From CAG-791 sp002394525 (lineage in GTDB: Bacteria > Bacillota > Clostridia > Lachnospirales > Lachnospiraceae), in assembly GCA_946536955.1 (NCBI GenBank), contig CAMNFJ010000055.1:1-16341 (forward strand): a stretch of 16,341 nt of DNA, written 5' to 3'. Shown piece after piece: positions 1-6,860 of this stretch. Below the pieces are notes generated by a model, which did no database searches, was not told where the DNA came from, and saw only the letters and a program-made list of their open reading frames with translations. The translations under genes and the position numbers were made by a program. Numbering within the stretch: position 1 is the stretch's first letter; the number at the start of each line of letters is the position of its first letter.

Positions 1-647
1 GCCCCGGCGATCCCCATGTTCAGCGGAAATAGGAAAATATAATCCAGAATAAAATTGAGCGCGACGCCCGACAGGGAGCAGACCAGGGCATAGCGGGGAC
101 TCCCGTCCGACCGGATCAGCAGGGTCCCGCCGCCGGTCAAAGCCAGGAAGGGAAAGCCCGGCGCGATCAGCCGCATGTAGGTCAGGGCATAGGGATAGAC
201 CTGGTCCGTCGAACCGAACAGACGCACAAAGCCGGGGGTGAAGCTAAGGACCAGGACAGCTGTGAAGATCCCCTCCAGGGTCAGCAGAGTCAGCCCCGCC
301 CCCGCGAAGCCCAGTGCCTCGTCCCGGTCCCCGTGCCCGTTGGACACATTGAAATTGACCGAGGAACCGTTGCTGAAGAGGAGGGTCAGAGCTCCGCACA
401 GAAAGGTCAGGGGATAGGCGATCGTTGTCGCCGCATTGCCTAAAAAGCCGATCCTCTGCCCGATAAACATCTGGTCCACCATGTTGTAGAGGGACGAGAT
501 CAGAGTGCTGACGATACTGGGGATCGCGTACTGCAGCAACAGCCGCCCCACCGGCGCCGTCCCCAGAGGATTGCGGACCTGGGGAGTCTTTGCCTTATTC
601 CCGGCGGGGTCTGTGCCGGCTGTGTTCTTTTGCTGATAGTCAGACAT
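1..647 (-). CDS. MATE family efflux transporter, N-terminal part (runs off the left edge)
   Basis: This is the first 215 codons of a membrane antiporter of the multidrug and toxic compound extrusion family, which exports drugs or metabolites using a Na+ or H+ gradient. Translating the minus strand from 647 gives a polar N-terminus of about 30 residues, then hydrophobic helices and family hallmarks: NMVDQMFIGQRIG, an AATTIAYPLTF stretch, LFSNGSSV, and later GGGTLLIRSDGSPRYA. The ATG at 645-647 is preceded by GGAGG at good spacing (656-660 read on the minus strand). The usual length is about 450 residues, so roughly half is outside the window. It is divergent from the HIRAN gene across about 300 bp. 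It resembles MepA/NorM-type members. The substrate cannot be read from sequence. It is a different protein from the MATE-ATPase fusion at 13225-14976. Confidence 0.9.
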   Translation of the reverse strand, partial: MSDYQQKNTAGTDPAGNKAKTPQVRNPLGTAPVGRLLLQYAIPSIVSTLISSLYNMVDQMFIGQRIGFLGNAATTIAYPLTFLCGALTLLFSNGSSVNFNVSNGHGDRDEALGFAGAGLTLLTLEGIFTAVLVLSFTPGFVRLFGSTDQVYPYALTYMRLIAPGFPFLALTGGGTLLIRSDGSPRYALVCSLSGVALNFILDYIFLFPLNMGIAG

Positions 648-750
648 GGTATTGCCTCCATGAAATCCGTCCCGGAGGTAAATTCAGCGAAGCTGGAGTA
701 TGTGAAAATCAGAAGCCTGTGAATAGAAACGCTTTAAGGCTTTCGACAGA

Positions 751-779
751 TATAAAATCCGATTTTATTTTAGACACAA
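751..779 (-). promoter_or_regulatory. Candidate promoter for the MATE gene
   Basis: On the minus strand TTGTGT (774-779) and TTTATA (751-756) are 17 nt apart, in an AT-rich patch about 100 nt upstream of the MATE start. The -10 is weak. The patch also holds a 13-nt palindrome (AAAATC-C-GATTTT, 754-766) that could be a regulator site. The rest of the roughly 300-bp gap between the divergent genes (648-946) shows nothing else I recognise. Confidence 0.25.
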
Positions 780-917
780 GCTGGAATCCGGTCAAGCTGA
801 GAGGGCAGGATGGGTGAGCCCGAAGCCGGATCGTGTCTTGTCCTGCCTGGAAGGAAACAGGGCCCGCCAGGATGAAGATATGATGGAATGGCAGAAACGC
901 ATATGAATGCTAAAGAG

Positions 918-926
918 TGTTATAAT
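918..926 (+). promoter_or_regulatory. Extended -10 element before the HIRAN-remnant gene
   Basis: TGT followed by a perfect TATAAT (921-926) forms an extended -10. I see no good -35, which extended -10 promoters can do without. Transcription would begin around 933, almost at the AGGAGG ribosome binding site (935-940), giving a very short leader. Confidence 0.4.
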
Positions 927-946
927 GAATGAACAGGAGGTGCAGC

Positions 947-1406
947 ATGACAATATCCGAAGCGAAAAAAATCTGCAGACAATACTACGACCTGACCAAT
1001 CCGACGCAAGAGGATACCTTCCTCCTGACAGAGGCCCTGGATTTCCTGATCCGGGAGACAAAGAACTCCGATTATATGGTCCAGCTGGGCGCCACCTATT
1101 ACGAGCATCCACCTCTTTGACTCCTTCGTGGCCGGCACCACCCACCTCCAGGATCCCACCGTCCTCGACACCATCAGGATCGATGACAAACTCATTCTGC
1201 AGCGGGAAAACAACAAATTCGATGACAATGCCATCCTCTTCCTGACCGAGGACAAAAGAAAGCTCGGCTATGTACCGGAAAAGGACAACCTCATCTTTGC
1301 CCGCCTCATGGACGCCGGCAAACTCCTGGCCGCCAGGATCAAAAAGATCGAGATAAAAGGCAGCTTCAACCAGATCAGCATCGGCATCTACCTGGTGGAT
1401 TTCTGA
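947..1406 (+). pseudogene. Frame-disrupted gene: Sel1/TPR-like N-terminus joined to a HIRAN domain
   Basis: Two reading frames adjoin. The first starts at ATG 947 with AGGAGG at 935-940 and runs about 58 codons (MTISEAKKICRQYY..., then LGATYYE). This resembles the start of Lachnospiraceae Sel1/TPR-type proteins, which normally continue into helical repeats. It stops at TGA 1118-1120. The second frame, +1 relative to the first, reads LFDSFVAGTTH and continues as a full HIRAN domain (GDD/LxLxREN, YDxNAI-like, KLGYVPEKDN, ARLMDAGK) to 1406. HIRAN domains are found in DNA-repair and stalled-fork proteins and bind DNA ends. The simplest reading is an internal deletion that fused two coding segments out of frame. 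However, the junction is CTT TGA C, the same heptamer used by the RF2 +1 frameshift, so a single product cannot be excluded. No purine-rich stimulator is visible just upstream. Confidence 0.65.
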
Positions 1407-1437
1407 AAAAACAGAGCGGCCAGTCAGGAAGTGAATG

Positions 1438-1497
1438 AAAAATACCATCCGGGACGGCCCTGACCGATTATGTATCGGCTGGATCCGTCCCGGATGG
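1438..1497 (-). terminator. Rho-independent terminator of the XRE/77-aa unit
   Basis: A perfect 13-bp inverted repeat, CCATCCGGGACGG (1445-1457) and CCGTCCCGGATGG (1485-1497), encloses a second small hairpin (CCGAT/ATCGG, 1464-1468 and 1474-1478). Read on the minus strand, the outer stem is followed after TA by five T residues (1442-1438). It sits just past the stop of the 77-residue gene. On the plus strand there is no T-run, so it is a poor terminator for the HIRAN remnant. Confidence 0.7.
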
Positions 1498-1506
1498 CAG
1501 TAATTG

Positions 1507-1740
1507 TTACCCTTGTATAAACCGGATACTGTGATCACGGATAAATTGATAAATTGCCTGGCGGGTAACCTCACGCTGAATTGTGTCACCGATTTCGTGA
1601 TTCATCGTGTCCAGGTTAAAAATTTCGGTATAGCTGTTTTTGCGGATCAGCACGATTTGATCCGAATAAAATAAAGTGCCTTCCCGGTCAAATATACAAA
1701 GCTCGTATCCGAGAAGGTTTTTGACCATTCTACACGCCAT
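1507..1740 (-). CDS. Small hypothetical protein (77 aa) paired with the XRE regulator
   Basis: I do not recognise this family. The protein begins MACRMVKNLLGYELCIF and contains a short beta-rich-looking segment (FDREGTLFYSDQIVLI), then a more polar second half ending in IRDHSIRFIQG. There is no signal peptide or membrane segment. The ATG at 1740 has an AAAGGTG ribosome binding site about 8 nt away. It starts 13 nt after the stop of the XRE gene and precedes a terminator, so the two are almost certainly co-transcribed. Base composition is AT-richer than the flanking genes, as for its partner. A small protein directly behind a DNA-binding regulator could be a toxin, an antitoxin or a co-regulator, but nothing in the sequence decides this. 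Confidence 0.65.
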   Translation of the reverse strand: MACRMVKNLLGYELCIFDREGTLFYSDQIVLIRKNSYTEIFNLDTMNHEIGDTIQREVTRQAIYQFIRDHSIRFIQG

Positions 1741-1753
1741 AGAGGTTCACCTT

Positions 1754-2386
1754 TCATTCCCACGCCGGAACAAGCTCGATCCTTTTGTTGTCCCACATAG
1801 AGACAAGAATATCTTTATGTTCCCGGAACCATGCTTCTATTACAGGCAGGACATATTTTGAAAAGTCGCCGGAGATTCTCCCGGTGGTAAGATCAATGCG
1901 GCCATATATATCATCGTCCATATAGTTGATATCCACTGAAGGCGCACCATTGAAATTTTCATCCATAAAGACTTCCACATCGCAGAACTCAGCTATTTTT
2001 TTCTTAGACTCCGGGACGTTCTGCGAACTGCTTTGTGACTGAGCCTTTTTGGTCAGTTTTTTCGCGTATTCCAATAAATGTGCGCGCTCCAGCCACGGCA
2101 TATCGTTAAAGAGGTCAAGGAGAAGGCGCTCCTCCGTATCTCTGGGAATAATCATGTAATCTACATTTTTTCCGCGCACACTGTCTTCGCAGGCTCCTGT
2201 GAGCAGATATTCCGGACTGACTTCCAAAGCTGCACAGATCTGCATGATCTTCTCGGAACCAGGATTGGTGTTTCTTTTACGCCAGTCGCTGATGGTGGTT
2301 GTTGCGATGCCGGTTCTTCTGGAAAATTCAACCTGAGTCATCTTTTTTTCTTTCAGTAAATAGAAGATACGTTGTCCAACCGTCAT
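1754..2386 (-). CDS. XRE-family transcriptional regulator with a DUF4160-like C-terminal domain
   Basis: A 210-residue protein. Residues about 4-62 form a classic Cro/C1-type helix-turn-helix (VGQRIFYLLKEKKMTQVEFS, TGIATTTISDWRKRNTNPGS, ALEVSPEYLLTG). Residues about 80-130 are a charged linker with a Ser/Gln-rich patch. Residues about 136-210 (VDINYMDDDIYGRIDLTTGR, then VLPVIEAWFREHKDILVSMW) resemble DUF4160, a small domain often encoded in toxin-antitoxin-like pairs; this part of the call is a resemblance only. I chose ATG 2386 because AGGAGGTG (2393-2400 on the minus strand) lies 6 nt away; a GTG at 2395 would fall inside that site. A consensus promoter and a 20-bp palindrome precede it, suggesting self-repression. 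The 77-residue gene follows after 13 nt. The unit is AT-richer than its neighbours, consistent with acquisition. Confidence 0.9.
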   Translation of the reverse strand: MTVGQRIFYLLKEKKMTQVEFSRRTGIATTTISDWRKRNTNPGSEKIMQICAALEVSPEYLLTGACEDSVRGKNVDYMIIPRDTEERLLLDLFNDMPWLERAHLLEYAKKLTKKAQSQSSSQNVPESKKKIAEFCDVEVFMDENFNGAPSVDINYMDDDIYGRIDLTTGRISGDFSKYVLPVIEAWFREHKDILVSMWDNKRIELVPAWE

Positions 2387-2404
2387 GATCGTCACCTCCT
2401 TATA

Positions 2405-2452
2405 ATATCGTGAATTGCGGATATTTTAAGTTGCGGCAGACCTTTCTGTCAA
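2405..2452 (-). promoter_or_regulatory. Promoter and likely autoregulatory operator of the XRE gene
   Basis: On the minus strand a perfect TTGACA (2447-2452) is 18 nt from TAAAAT (2423-2428). An imperfect 20-bp palindrome, ATATC-n3-AATT-n3-GATAT (2405-2424), overlaps the -10 and expected start point and ends a few bases before the ribosome binding site. An operator over the -10 is typical of a self-repressing XRE regulator. The promoter is seen in the sequence; its use as operator is inference. Confidence 0.6.
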
Positions 2453-2603
2453 GGACCAAAACAGATATCCGTGACCAATAAACAATGAAATAATGAATGA
2501 GCAGAAAATCAATGAGCAGAACCAAATAAACGAAATATGACATTGATGTGAATACGCTCCGGAAGCCATCCTGCAGATGGCCGATAAATAACGGGAGATT
2601 AAA

Positions 2604-2969
2604 ATGGTCGGAACATACAAAGTCATCACCCTCTGCGGCAGCACCCGCTTCAGGGATGCCTTCCTCGAGGCCCAGAAGCGCCTGACCCTGGAGGGCAACA
2701 TCGTCATCAGCGTCGGCCTCTTCGGCCACTCCGGCGACAACGAAGTCTGGGAGAACATGGACGAAGGCACCCTGACCAAAACCAAGGAAATGCTTGACGA
2801 CATGCACAAGCGCAAGATCGACATGGCCGACGAAATCTACGTCATCAATGTCGGCGGATACATCGGCGACAGCACCAGGTCGGAGATCGAGTATGCCAGG
2901 AAGACGGGGAAGAAGGTCAGGTACCTGGAGGAGGAATACTCAGATGAGTGTAATAAGCCGGTCCCCTGA
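2604..2969 (+). CDS. DUF4406 / nucleoside 2-deoxyribosyltransferase-like protein
   Basis: A 121-residue protein with a Rossmann-like start (KVITLCGSTRFRDAFLEAQK, residues 6-25), a central segment ISVGLFGHSGD (35-45), a helix with DDMHKRKIDMADEIYVINVG, and a C-terminal GYIGDSTRSEIEYARKTGKK. The GSTRF and GYIG-S-TR-E-EYA motifs are those of the DUF4406 group, related to nucleoside 2-deoxyribosyltransferases that cleave or exchange the base of deoxynucleosides. The family is common in Firmicutes and phages. ATG 2604 has GGGAG about 8 nt upstream. It stands alone, 166 nt before the nuclease-helicase gene. The intervening DNA is AT-rich and holds no clear terminator. Substrate and true activity are not established for this subgroup. 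Confidence 0.85.
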   Translation: MVGTYKVITLCGSTRFRDAFLEAQKRLTLEGNIVISVGLFGHSGDNEVWENMDEGTLTKTKEMLDDMHKRKIDMADEIYVINVGGYIGDSTRSEIEYARKTGKKVRYLEEEYSDECNKPVP

Positions 2970-3046
2970 TATAAGCTGTATTGATGGAACTGAAGCATGC
3001 GTGTTGTGCAACCAGGCTTGGAAGAATATAATTATTTGAGTAATTC

Positions 3047-3105
3047 TTGAAAAATGCATTTAAAAAATATCTGATGCATTCGGGTATTTTGCCAACCCGG
3101 CAAAA
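3047..3105 (+). promoter_or_regulatory. Possible promoter and hairpin upstream of the nuclease-helicase gene
   Basis: TTGAAA (3047-3052) is 17 nt from TCTGAT (3070-3075), a weak sigma-70-type pair in AT-rich DNA. Downstream, TTTTGCC/GGCAAAA (3087-3093 and 3099-3105) forms a 7-bp hairpin with a 5-nt loop, about 20 nt before the ribosome binding site. It could be a regulator site or a 5' leader hairpin. Confidence 0.3.
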
Positions 3106-3135
3106 CCTTAAGACGGCCAAAACGGAGGAACCTTA

Positions 3136-5055
3136 ATGATCGTTTACGAAGGAATCAAAAAAGAATTCCGGGATAGTGTCAGAACTGAGAGGATCGCCGA
3201 TGAGATCCGGGAGAATATTCTTCAGAAGTTGGGTCGCCATACTGCTGACAATGAATATGTCTCCTGGGTCAACTCTCTGCGCTATATGAGTGATGCCGTG
3301 GGCGATCCGGAGATTCCGGAGGATGCCGGGATCGCGATCGAATTCAATATTCCACAGACTGCCAAGAGAGTGGATTTTATGATTTCGGGCTACGACGAGA
3401 ACGGCAATCCGGGCATGGTCATCATTGAACTGAAGCAGTGGAGCAAACTCAAAAAAGTCGAGAAAAGCGATTCCCTGGTCGAGACATATACCGGAAATGC
3501 CCTCCGTAAGGTCGTTCATCCCTCTTATCAGGCCTGGTCCTATGCCCAGCTGATCGCTGACTACAATACTGCCGTTCAGGATGAAAAGATCCGGCTGGAA
3601 CCGTGCGCCTGTCTGCACAATTACACGCGCAAAAGAAACGACCCCCTCGATGATGCCCAGTATGAAGCCTATACAAGTCAGGCTCCGGCCTTTACCTACG
3701 GGCAGATCTGGAAGCTGCAGTCCTTTATCAAAAAATGTGTCAGAAAAGGGGATAATAAAGAGATCCTCTACCGGATCGATCACGGAAAGATCCGGCCCTC
3801 CAAGAGCCTGCAGAATGCGATCGCGTCCATGATTAAGGGCAACGAAGAATTCATCATGATCGATGAACAGAGAGTTGTCTATGAAGATATCATCCGGATC
3901 TCGGAGCAGTGTCAGAAGGACCATAAAAAGAGGACCGTGATCTGCACGGGAGGCCCCGGAACCGGCAAGAGCGTCATCGCTGTCCGCCTTCTGGCCGAAC
4001 TGACCAACCGCGGCCAGTTTGTCCAGTATGTCTCCAAGAACAGCGCGCCCCGCGATGTCTACAAGGTGAAGCTCAAGGGCAAGGTCAAAAAGAGCAGCGT
4101 CGACAACATGTTCAAGGGCTCCGGTACCTACACGGAGGCCGGAAAAAATATGGTCCATACCCTGCTTGTGGATGAAGCGCACCGGCTGAATGAGAAATCC
4201 GGCATGTTCCACAATATGGGAGAAAACCAGATCAAGGAGGTCATCCATGCCGCGGGCTGCTCCGTCTTTTTCATCGATGAGAGCCAGCGCGTCACAATGG
4301 ATGATATCGGGTCCGTGGAGGAAATCAAAAAGTGGGCGGAGGAAGAGCAGTCCGAGGTTTACGAGATGGAGCTCCTCTCCCAGTTCCGATGCAACGGCTC
4401 CAACGGCTACCTCTCCTGGATCGACGATGTCCTGGAGATCCGGGAGACCGCAAATTATTCCCTGGACGGGATCGACTACGACTTCCAGGTTTTTGATTCC
4501 CCGGAAGAAGTAAGACAGAGAATTATCGAAAAGAACAGACTGGCCAACCGCGCCAGGATCCTGGCCGGATACTGCTGGAACTGGCCCAAAGAGCACCGGA
4601 AGGACACAGGCTTTCACGACATCACGATCGGTGATTTCGGCATCAGCTGGAACCTGGACACGGGAGAGTCCTTTGCGATCGGAGAGAATTCCGTCAACGA
4701 GGCCGGATGCATCCATACGACCCAGGGCCTCGAATTTGACTATGTCGGCGTGATCATCGGCGACGACATGCGCTTTGAAAACGGCCATGTGATCACCGAT
4801 TTTACAAAGCGGGCAAAGACAGACCAGTCTCTGAAGGGAATCAAGAAGCTCTATAAGGAGAACCCGCAGGAGGCCGGACGCCGCGCCGACGAGATCATCA
4901 AAAACACCTACAGGACCCTGATGACACGCGGCATGAAGGGCTGCTATGTCTACTGCACTGACCCGGAGCTGGAGGCGTATATGAAGAGACGCCTGGCCCT
5001 ATATGCGCAAGCAATCAATGAAAAAACAAAAGACTTCTCAAAAAAACCGGATTGA
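3136..5055 (+). CDS. RecB-like nuclease fused to DUF2075 superfamily 1-type helicase/ATPase
   Basis: A 639-residue protein. The N-terminal third has PD-(D/E)XK nuclease signatures in order: D80 in KRVDFMISGYD, E98-x-K100 in VIIELKQW, and Q132-xxx-Y136 in YQAWSYAQLI, matching the RecB-type QxxxY motif. The rest is a DUF2075 P-loop helicase/ATPase: Walker A GGPGTGKS (272-279), Walker B LLVDEAHR (343-350), a second FFIDESQR (378-385), LLSQFRCNGS (413-422), HTTQGLEFDYVGVI (527-540) and YRTLMTRGMKGCYVY (592-606). All key residues look intact. ATG 3136 has GGAGG at 3124-3128. The family is known from Firmicutes, and nuclease-helicase fusions of this type often sit in defence islands; a role in phage defence or DNA processing is inference. 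It stands apart from its neighbours (166 nt before, 83 nt after). Confidence 0.9.
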   Translation: MIVYEGIKKEFRDSVRTERIADEIRENILQKLGRHTADNEYVSWVNSLRYMSDAVGDPEIPEDAGIAIEFNIPQTAKRVDFMISGYDENGNPGMVIIELKQWSKLKKVEKSDSLVETYTGNALRKVVHPSYQAWSYAQLIADYNTAVQDEKIRLEPCACLHNYTRKRNDPLDDAQYEAYTSQAPAFTYGQIWKLQSFIKKCVRKGDNKEILYRIDHGKIRPSKSLQNAIASMIKGNEEFIMIDEQRVVYEDIIRISEQCQKDHKKRTVICTGGPGTGKSVIAVRLLAELTNRGQFVQYVSKNSAPRDVYKVKLKGKVKKSSVDNMFKGSGTYTEAGKNMVHTLLVDEAHRLNEKSGMFHNMGENQIKEVIHAAGCSVFFIDESQRVTMDDIGSVEEIKKWAEEEQSEVYEMELLSQFRCNGSNGYLSWIDDVLEIRETANYSLDGIDYDFQVFDSPEEVRQRIIEKNRLANRARILAGYCWNWPKEHRKDTGFHDITIGDFGISWNLDTGESFAIGENSVNEAGCIHTTQGLEFDYVGVIIGDDMRFENGHVITDFTKRAKTDQSLKGIKKLYKENPQEAGRRADEIIKNTYRTLMTRGMKGCYVYCTDPELEAYMKRRLALYAQAINEKTKDFSKKPD

Positions 5056-5138
5056 TAATGGAGGCTGTATATATAACATGAGTATCCTGATCCAGCATTG
5101 ATCTCAAATGATAATGTACGAGGAATAATTAGATAAGC

Positions 5139-5459
5139 ATGAATAAACAGACCATCGACCGCATCCGCAAATTCACCGAAGACCGGAACTGGGACCAGTT
5201 CCACACCCCGGCCAACCTGGCAAAATCTATCTCCATCGAGGCCAACGAACTCCTGGAATGCTTCCAGTGGAGCGACACGGACTACGACCTGCAGCATGTG
5301 AAGGAGGAACTGGCGGACGTCCTCGTCTACTGCCGCAACATGCTGGACAGGCTGGGCCTGGACGAGGACGAGATCGTCAACAGCAAGATGGACCAGAACG
5401 AGGCCAAGTACCCGGTGGACAAGGCCAGGGGCAGTGCCGCCAAGTACAATGCATTTTAA
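5139..5459 (+). CDS. MazG-like nucleotide pyrophosphohydrolase
   Basis: A 106-residue all-alpha protein of the MazG/dCTP-pyrophosphatase superfamily, which hydrolyses (deoxy)nucleoside triphosphates to monophosphate and pyrophosphate. The N-terminus has FTEDRNWDQFHTPANLAKSI, followed by the metal-binding helix SIEANELLECFQW (E34, E37) and KEELADVLVYCRNML (E56, E57, D60). The C-terminus ends with KYPVDKARGSAAKYNAF, typical of the short RS21-C6-like branch. Length fits the single-domain form. The ribosome binding site is weak: the GAGGA at about 5119 is too far from ATG 5139 to be convincing. It lies 83 nt after the nuclease-helicase gene, so the two may be co-transcribed. House-cleaning of modified nucleotides and phage resistance are both known roles of relatives. 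Confidence 0.88.
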   Translation: MNKQTIDRIRKFTEDRNWDQFHTPANLAKSISIEANELLECFQWSDTDYDLQHVKEELADVLVYCRNMLDRLGLDEDEIVNSKMDQNEAKYPVDKARGSAAKYNAF

Positions 5460-5468
5460 GAGCGGGGA

Positions 5469-5506
5469 TTTCATACTCGCCCGCGAGTCCTGCGCACCGT
5501 ATGAAA
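5469..5506 (+). other. Nested hairpin between the MazG-like and aldo/keto reductase genes
   Basis: TTTCATAC (5469-5476) pairs perfectly with GTATGAAA (5499-5506), and ACTCGC/GCGAGT (5475-5480 and 5483-5488) forms an overlapping inner stem. There is no T-run, so it is not an obvious terminator. It may be a structured leader of the reductase mRNA. Confidence 0.4.
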
Positions 5507-5577
5507 CTGTATACTGCCGGACAGCTATAAACTGCCGGATGCAGCTGTAAACTACCAGACAACTATAACCGACAAGG
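5507..5577 (+). repeat. Degenerate 18-20-bp tandem repeats, 3 to 4 units
   Basis: Units begin at 5507, 5525, 5545 and (partial) 5563. They share CTRTA, then ACTGCCGGA or a variant, then CAG/CAA; lengths are 18, 20 and 18 nt. They fill the space between the nested hairpin and the reductase ribosome binding site. The unit length is not a multiple of three throughout and no coding is evident. Confidence 0.5.
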
Positions 5578-5587
5578 AGGAAAAGAC

Positions 5588-6727
5588 ATGAAGAATCTGG
5601 GATTTGGCATGATGAGACTTCCGGTGCTTTCCGGACCGACCGATTTTGATTACGAGCATCTGAACAGGATGGTGGACGCGTTTCTGGATGCCGGCTATAC
5701 CTACTTTGACACCAGCTTTGTCTATCACGACGGCAAAAGTGAGGAAGCCACGCGGAAGGCGCTTGTGGAGAGACATCCGAGGGACAGCTTTACCATCGCG
5801 ACCAAGTTCCCGACCTTCATGATGCTGCCGGAAGACAAGATCGAAGAGACCTTCCAGAGCCAGCTGGACAATCTGGGTGTGGACTACATTGATTATTACC
5901 TGCTCCACAATATTCAGACTGTCTATTATGATGACTATGACGGCAAGGGCGGCATCGTCAAGACGACCCATCTCTTTGACCATGCCAGGAAGTGGAAGGA
6001 GGACGGGAAGATACGTCACCTGGGCATTTCTTTCCACTCCTCCGCAAAGCTGCTGGATCGTGTTCTGACGGAGCACCCGGAAATCGAGTTTGTCCAGATT
6101 GCGCTCAATCCCATAGACTGGGACAGCGAACTGGTCCAGGCCGGCCCCTGCTATGACGTGATCCGCAGGCACGGTCGGAAGGTCATCATCATGGAAGCCG
6201 TCAAGGGAGGCGGACTCGCACGGCTGCCGGAGGACGCAGAGAAAATACTGAAGGCTGTCCACCCTGACTGGAGCATCGCCTCCTGGTCTGTGCGTTTCTG
6301 CCTTGAGAAGGAAGACGTCATAACTGTTCTCTCCGGTATGAGCACGCTGGAACAGGTTCTCGACAATACCAGGACCAGCAATGAGGCAAAACCCCTGACT
6401 GATGAAGAAAAGAGAGCACTTGCAGAGGCAATGGCCATCTACAGGGAGAGTGCTCCGATCAGACAGAGTGAGATCGACCGGTACAAGGGACTCCTCTACC
6501 ACGGCGTCCCTGTCAGTGCGATCCTCCAGGCATACAGTATCTGCCAGATCCAGCCTGATCCCGGCTTTTCGGACGACAATAACTACCTGAAAAACGCCTT
6601 TGCCGAGGCGGAGTATGTGGACTTCCACAAGGGACTGGAAAAACAGACAGTCATTACAGCTGACGGCAAAGACATTACGGAAACCGTTGTGATGGCAGTG
6701 GCCTGGCTGGAGCAGCACAGCTTCTAA
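5588..6727 (+). CDS. Aldo/keto reductase
   Basis: A 379-residue NAD(P)H-dependent oxidoreductase with the aldo/keto reductase barrel. The catalytic tetrad is visible: D41 (YTYFDTS), Y46 (FVYHDGKSEE), K73 (ATKFP) and H107 (YYLLHNIQ). Further family signatures are LGVDYIDYY, GKIRHLGISFHSS, and VITVLSGMSTLEQVLDN for cofactor binding. It belongs to the branch whose members usually carry a C-terminal ferredoxin-like domain with CxxCxxC cysteines. Here the last 100 residues lack those cysteines and instead end in a sequence I do not recognise (ILQAYSICQIQPDP... AVAWLEQHSF). AAGGAGG at about 5575 precedes ATG 5588. It appears to be transcribed alone, with an unusual repeat-containing leader. The substrate is unknown. 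Confidence 0.9.
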   Translation: MKNLGFGMMRLPVLSGPTDFDYEHLNRMVDAFLDAGYTYFDTSFVYHDGKSEEATRKALVERHPRDSFTIATKFPTFMMLPEDKIEETFQSQLDNLGVDYIDYYLLHNIQTVYYDDYDGKGGIVKTTHLFDHARKWKEDGKIRHLGISFHSSAKLLDRVLTEHPEIEFVQIALNPIDWDSELVQAGPCYDVIRRHGRKVIIMEAVKGGGLARLPEDAEKILKAVHPDWSIASWSVRFCLEKEDVITVLSGMSTLEQVLDNTRTSNEAKPLTDEEKRALAEAMAIYRESAPIRQSEIDRYKGLLYHGVPVSAILQAYSICQIQPDPGFSDDNNYLKNAFAEAEYVDFHKGLEKQTVITADGKDITETVVMAVAWLEQHSF

Positions 6728-6860
6728 GCCGCATCTCAGCTTAAGCTGCCGGGTGCCTTTGATACCGGTGGGCGGGAATCAGAGGCATCGAAGCCCTTAA
6801 ACCACACACTTTAACGGACATATGATCCACATGTCTTGCAGAACGGCAGGGTTTTAAGAA

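Noticed and set aside
1128..1406. HIRAN domain as a separate gene starting at GTG 1128
   Set aside because: That GTG encodes the Val in the conserved FVAG strand, so starting there would cut the domain, and no ribosome binding site precedes it.
3133..4788. Long open frame (551 codons) antisense to the nuclease-helicase gene
   Set aside because: It mirrors the codon bias of the plus-strand gene, shows no recognisable domain, and the plus strand has intact catalytic motifs.
5059..5116. Possible seven-codon leader peptide (ATG 5088) before the MazG-like gene
   Set aside because: The GGAGG is 13 nt away and the peptide has no attenuator-type codon run or following hairpin.
5552..6718. Long open frame (388 codons) antisense to the aldo/keto reductase
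   Set aside because: Shadow of a clearly functional reductase; no ribosome binding site or motifs.
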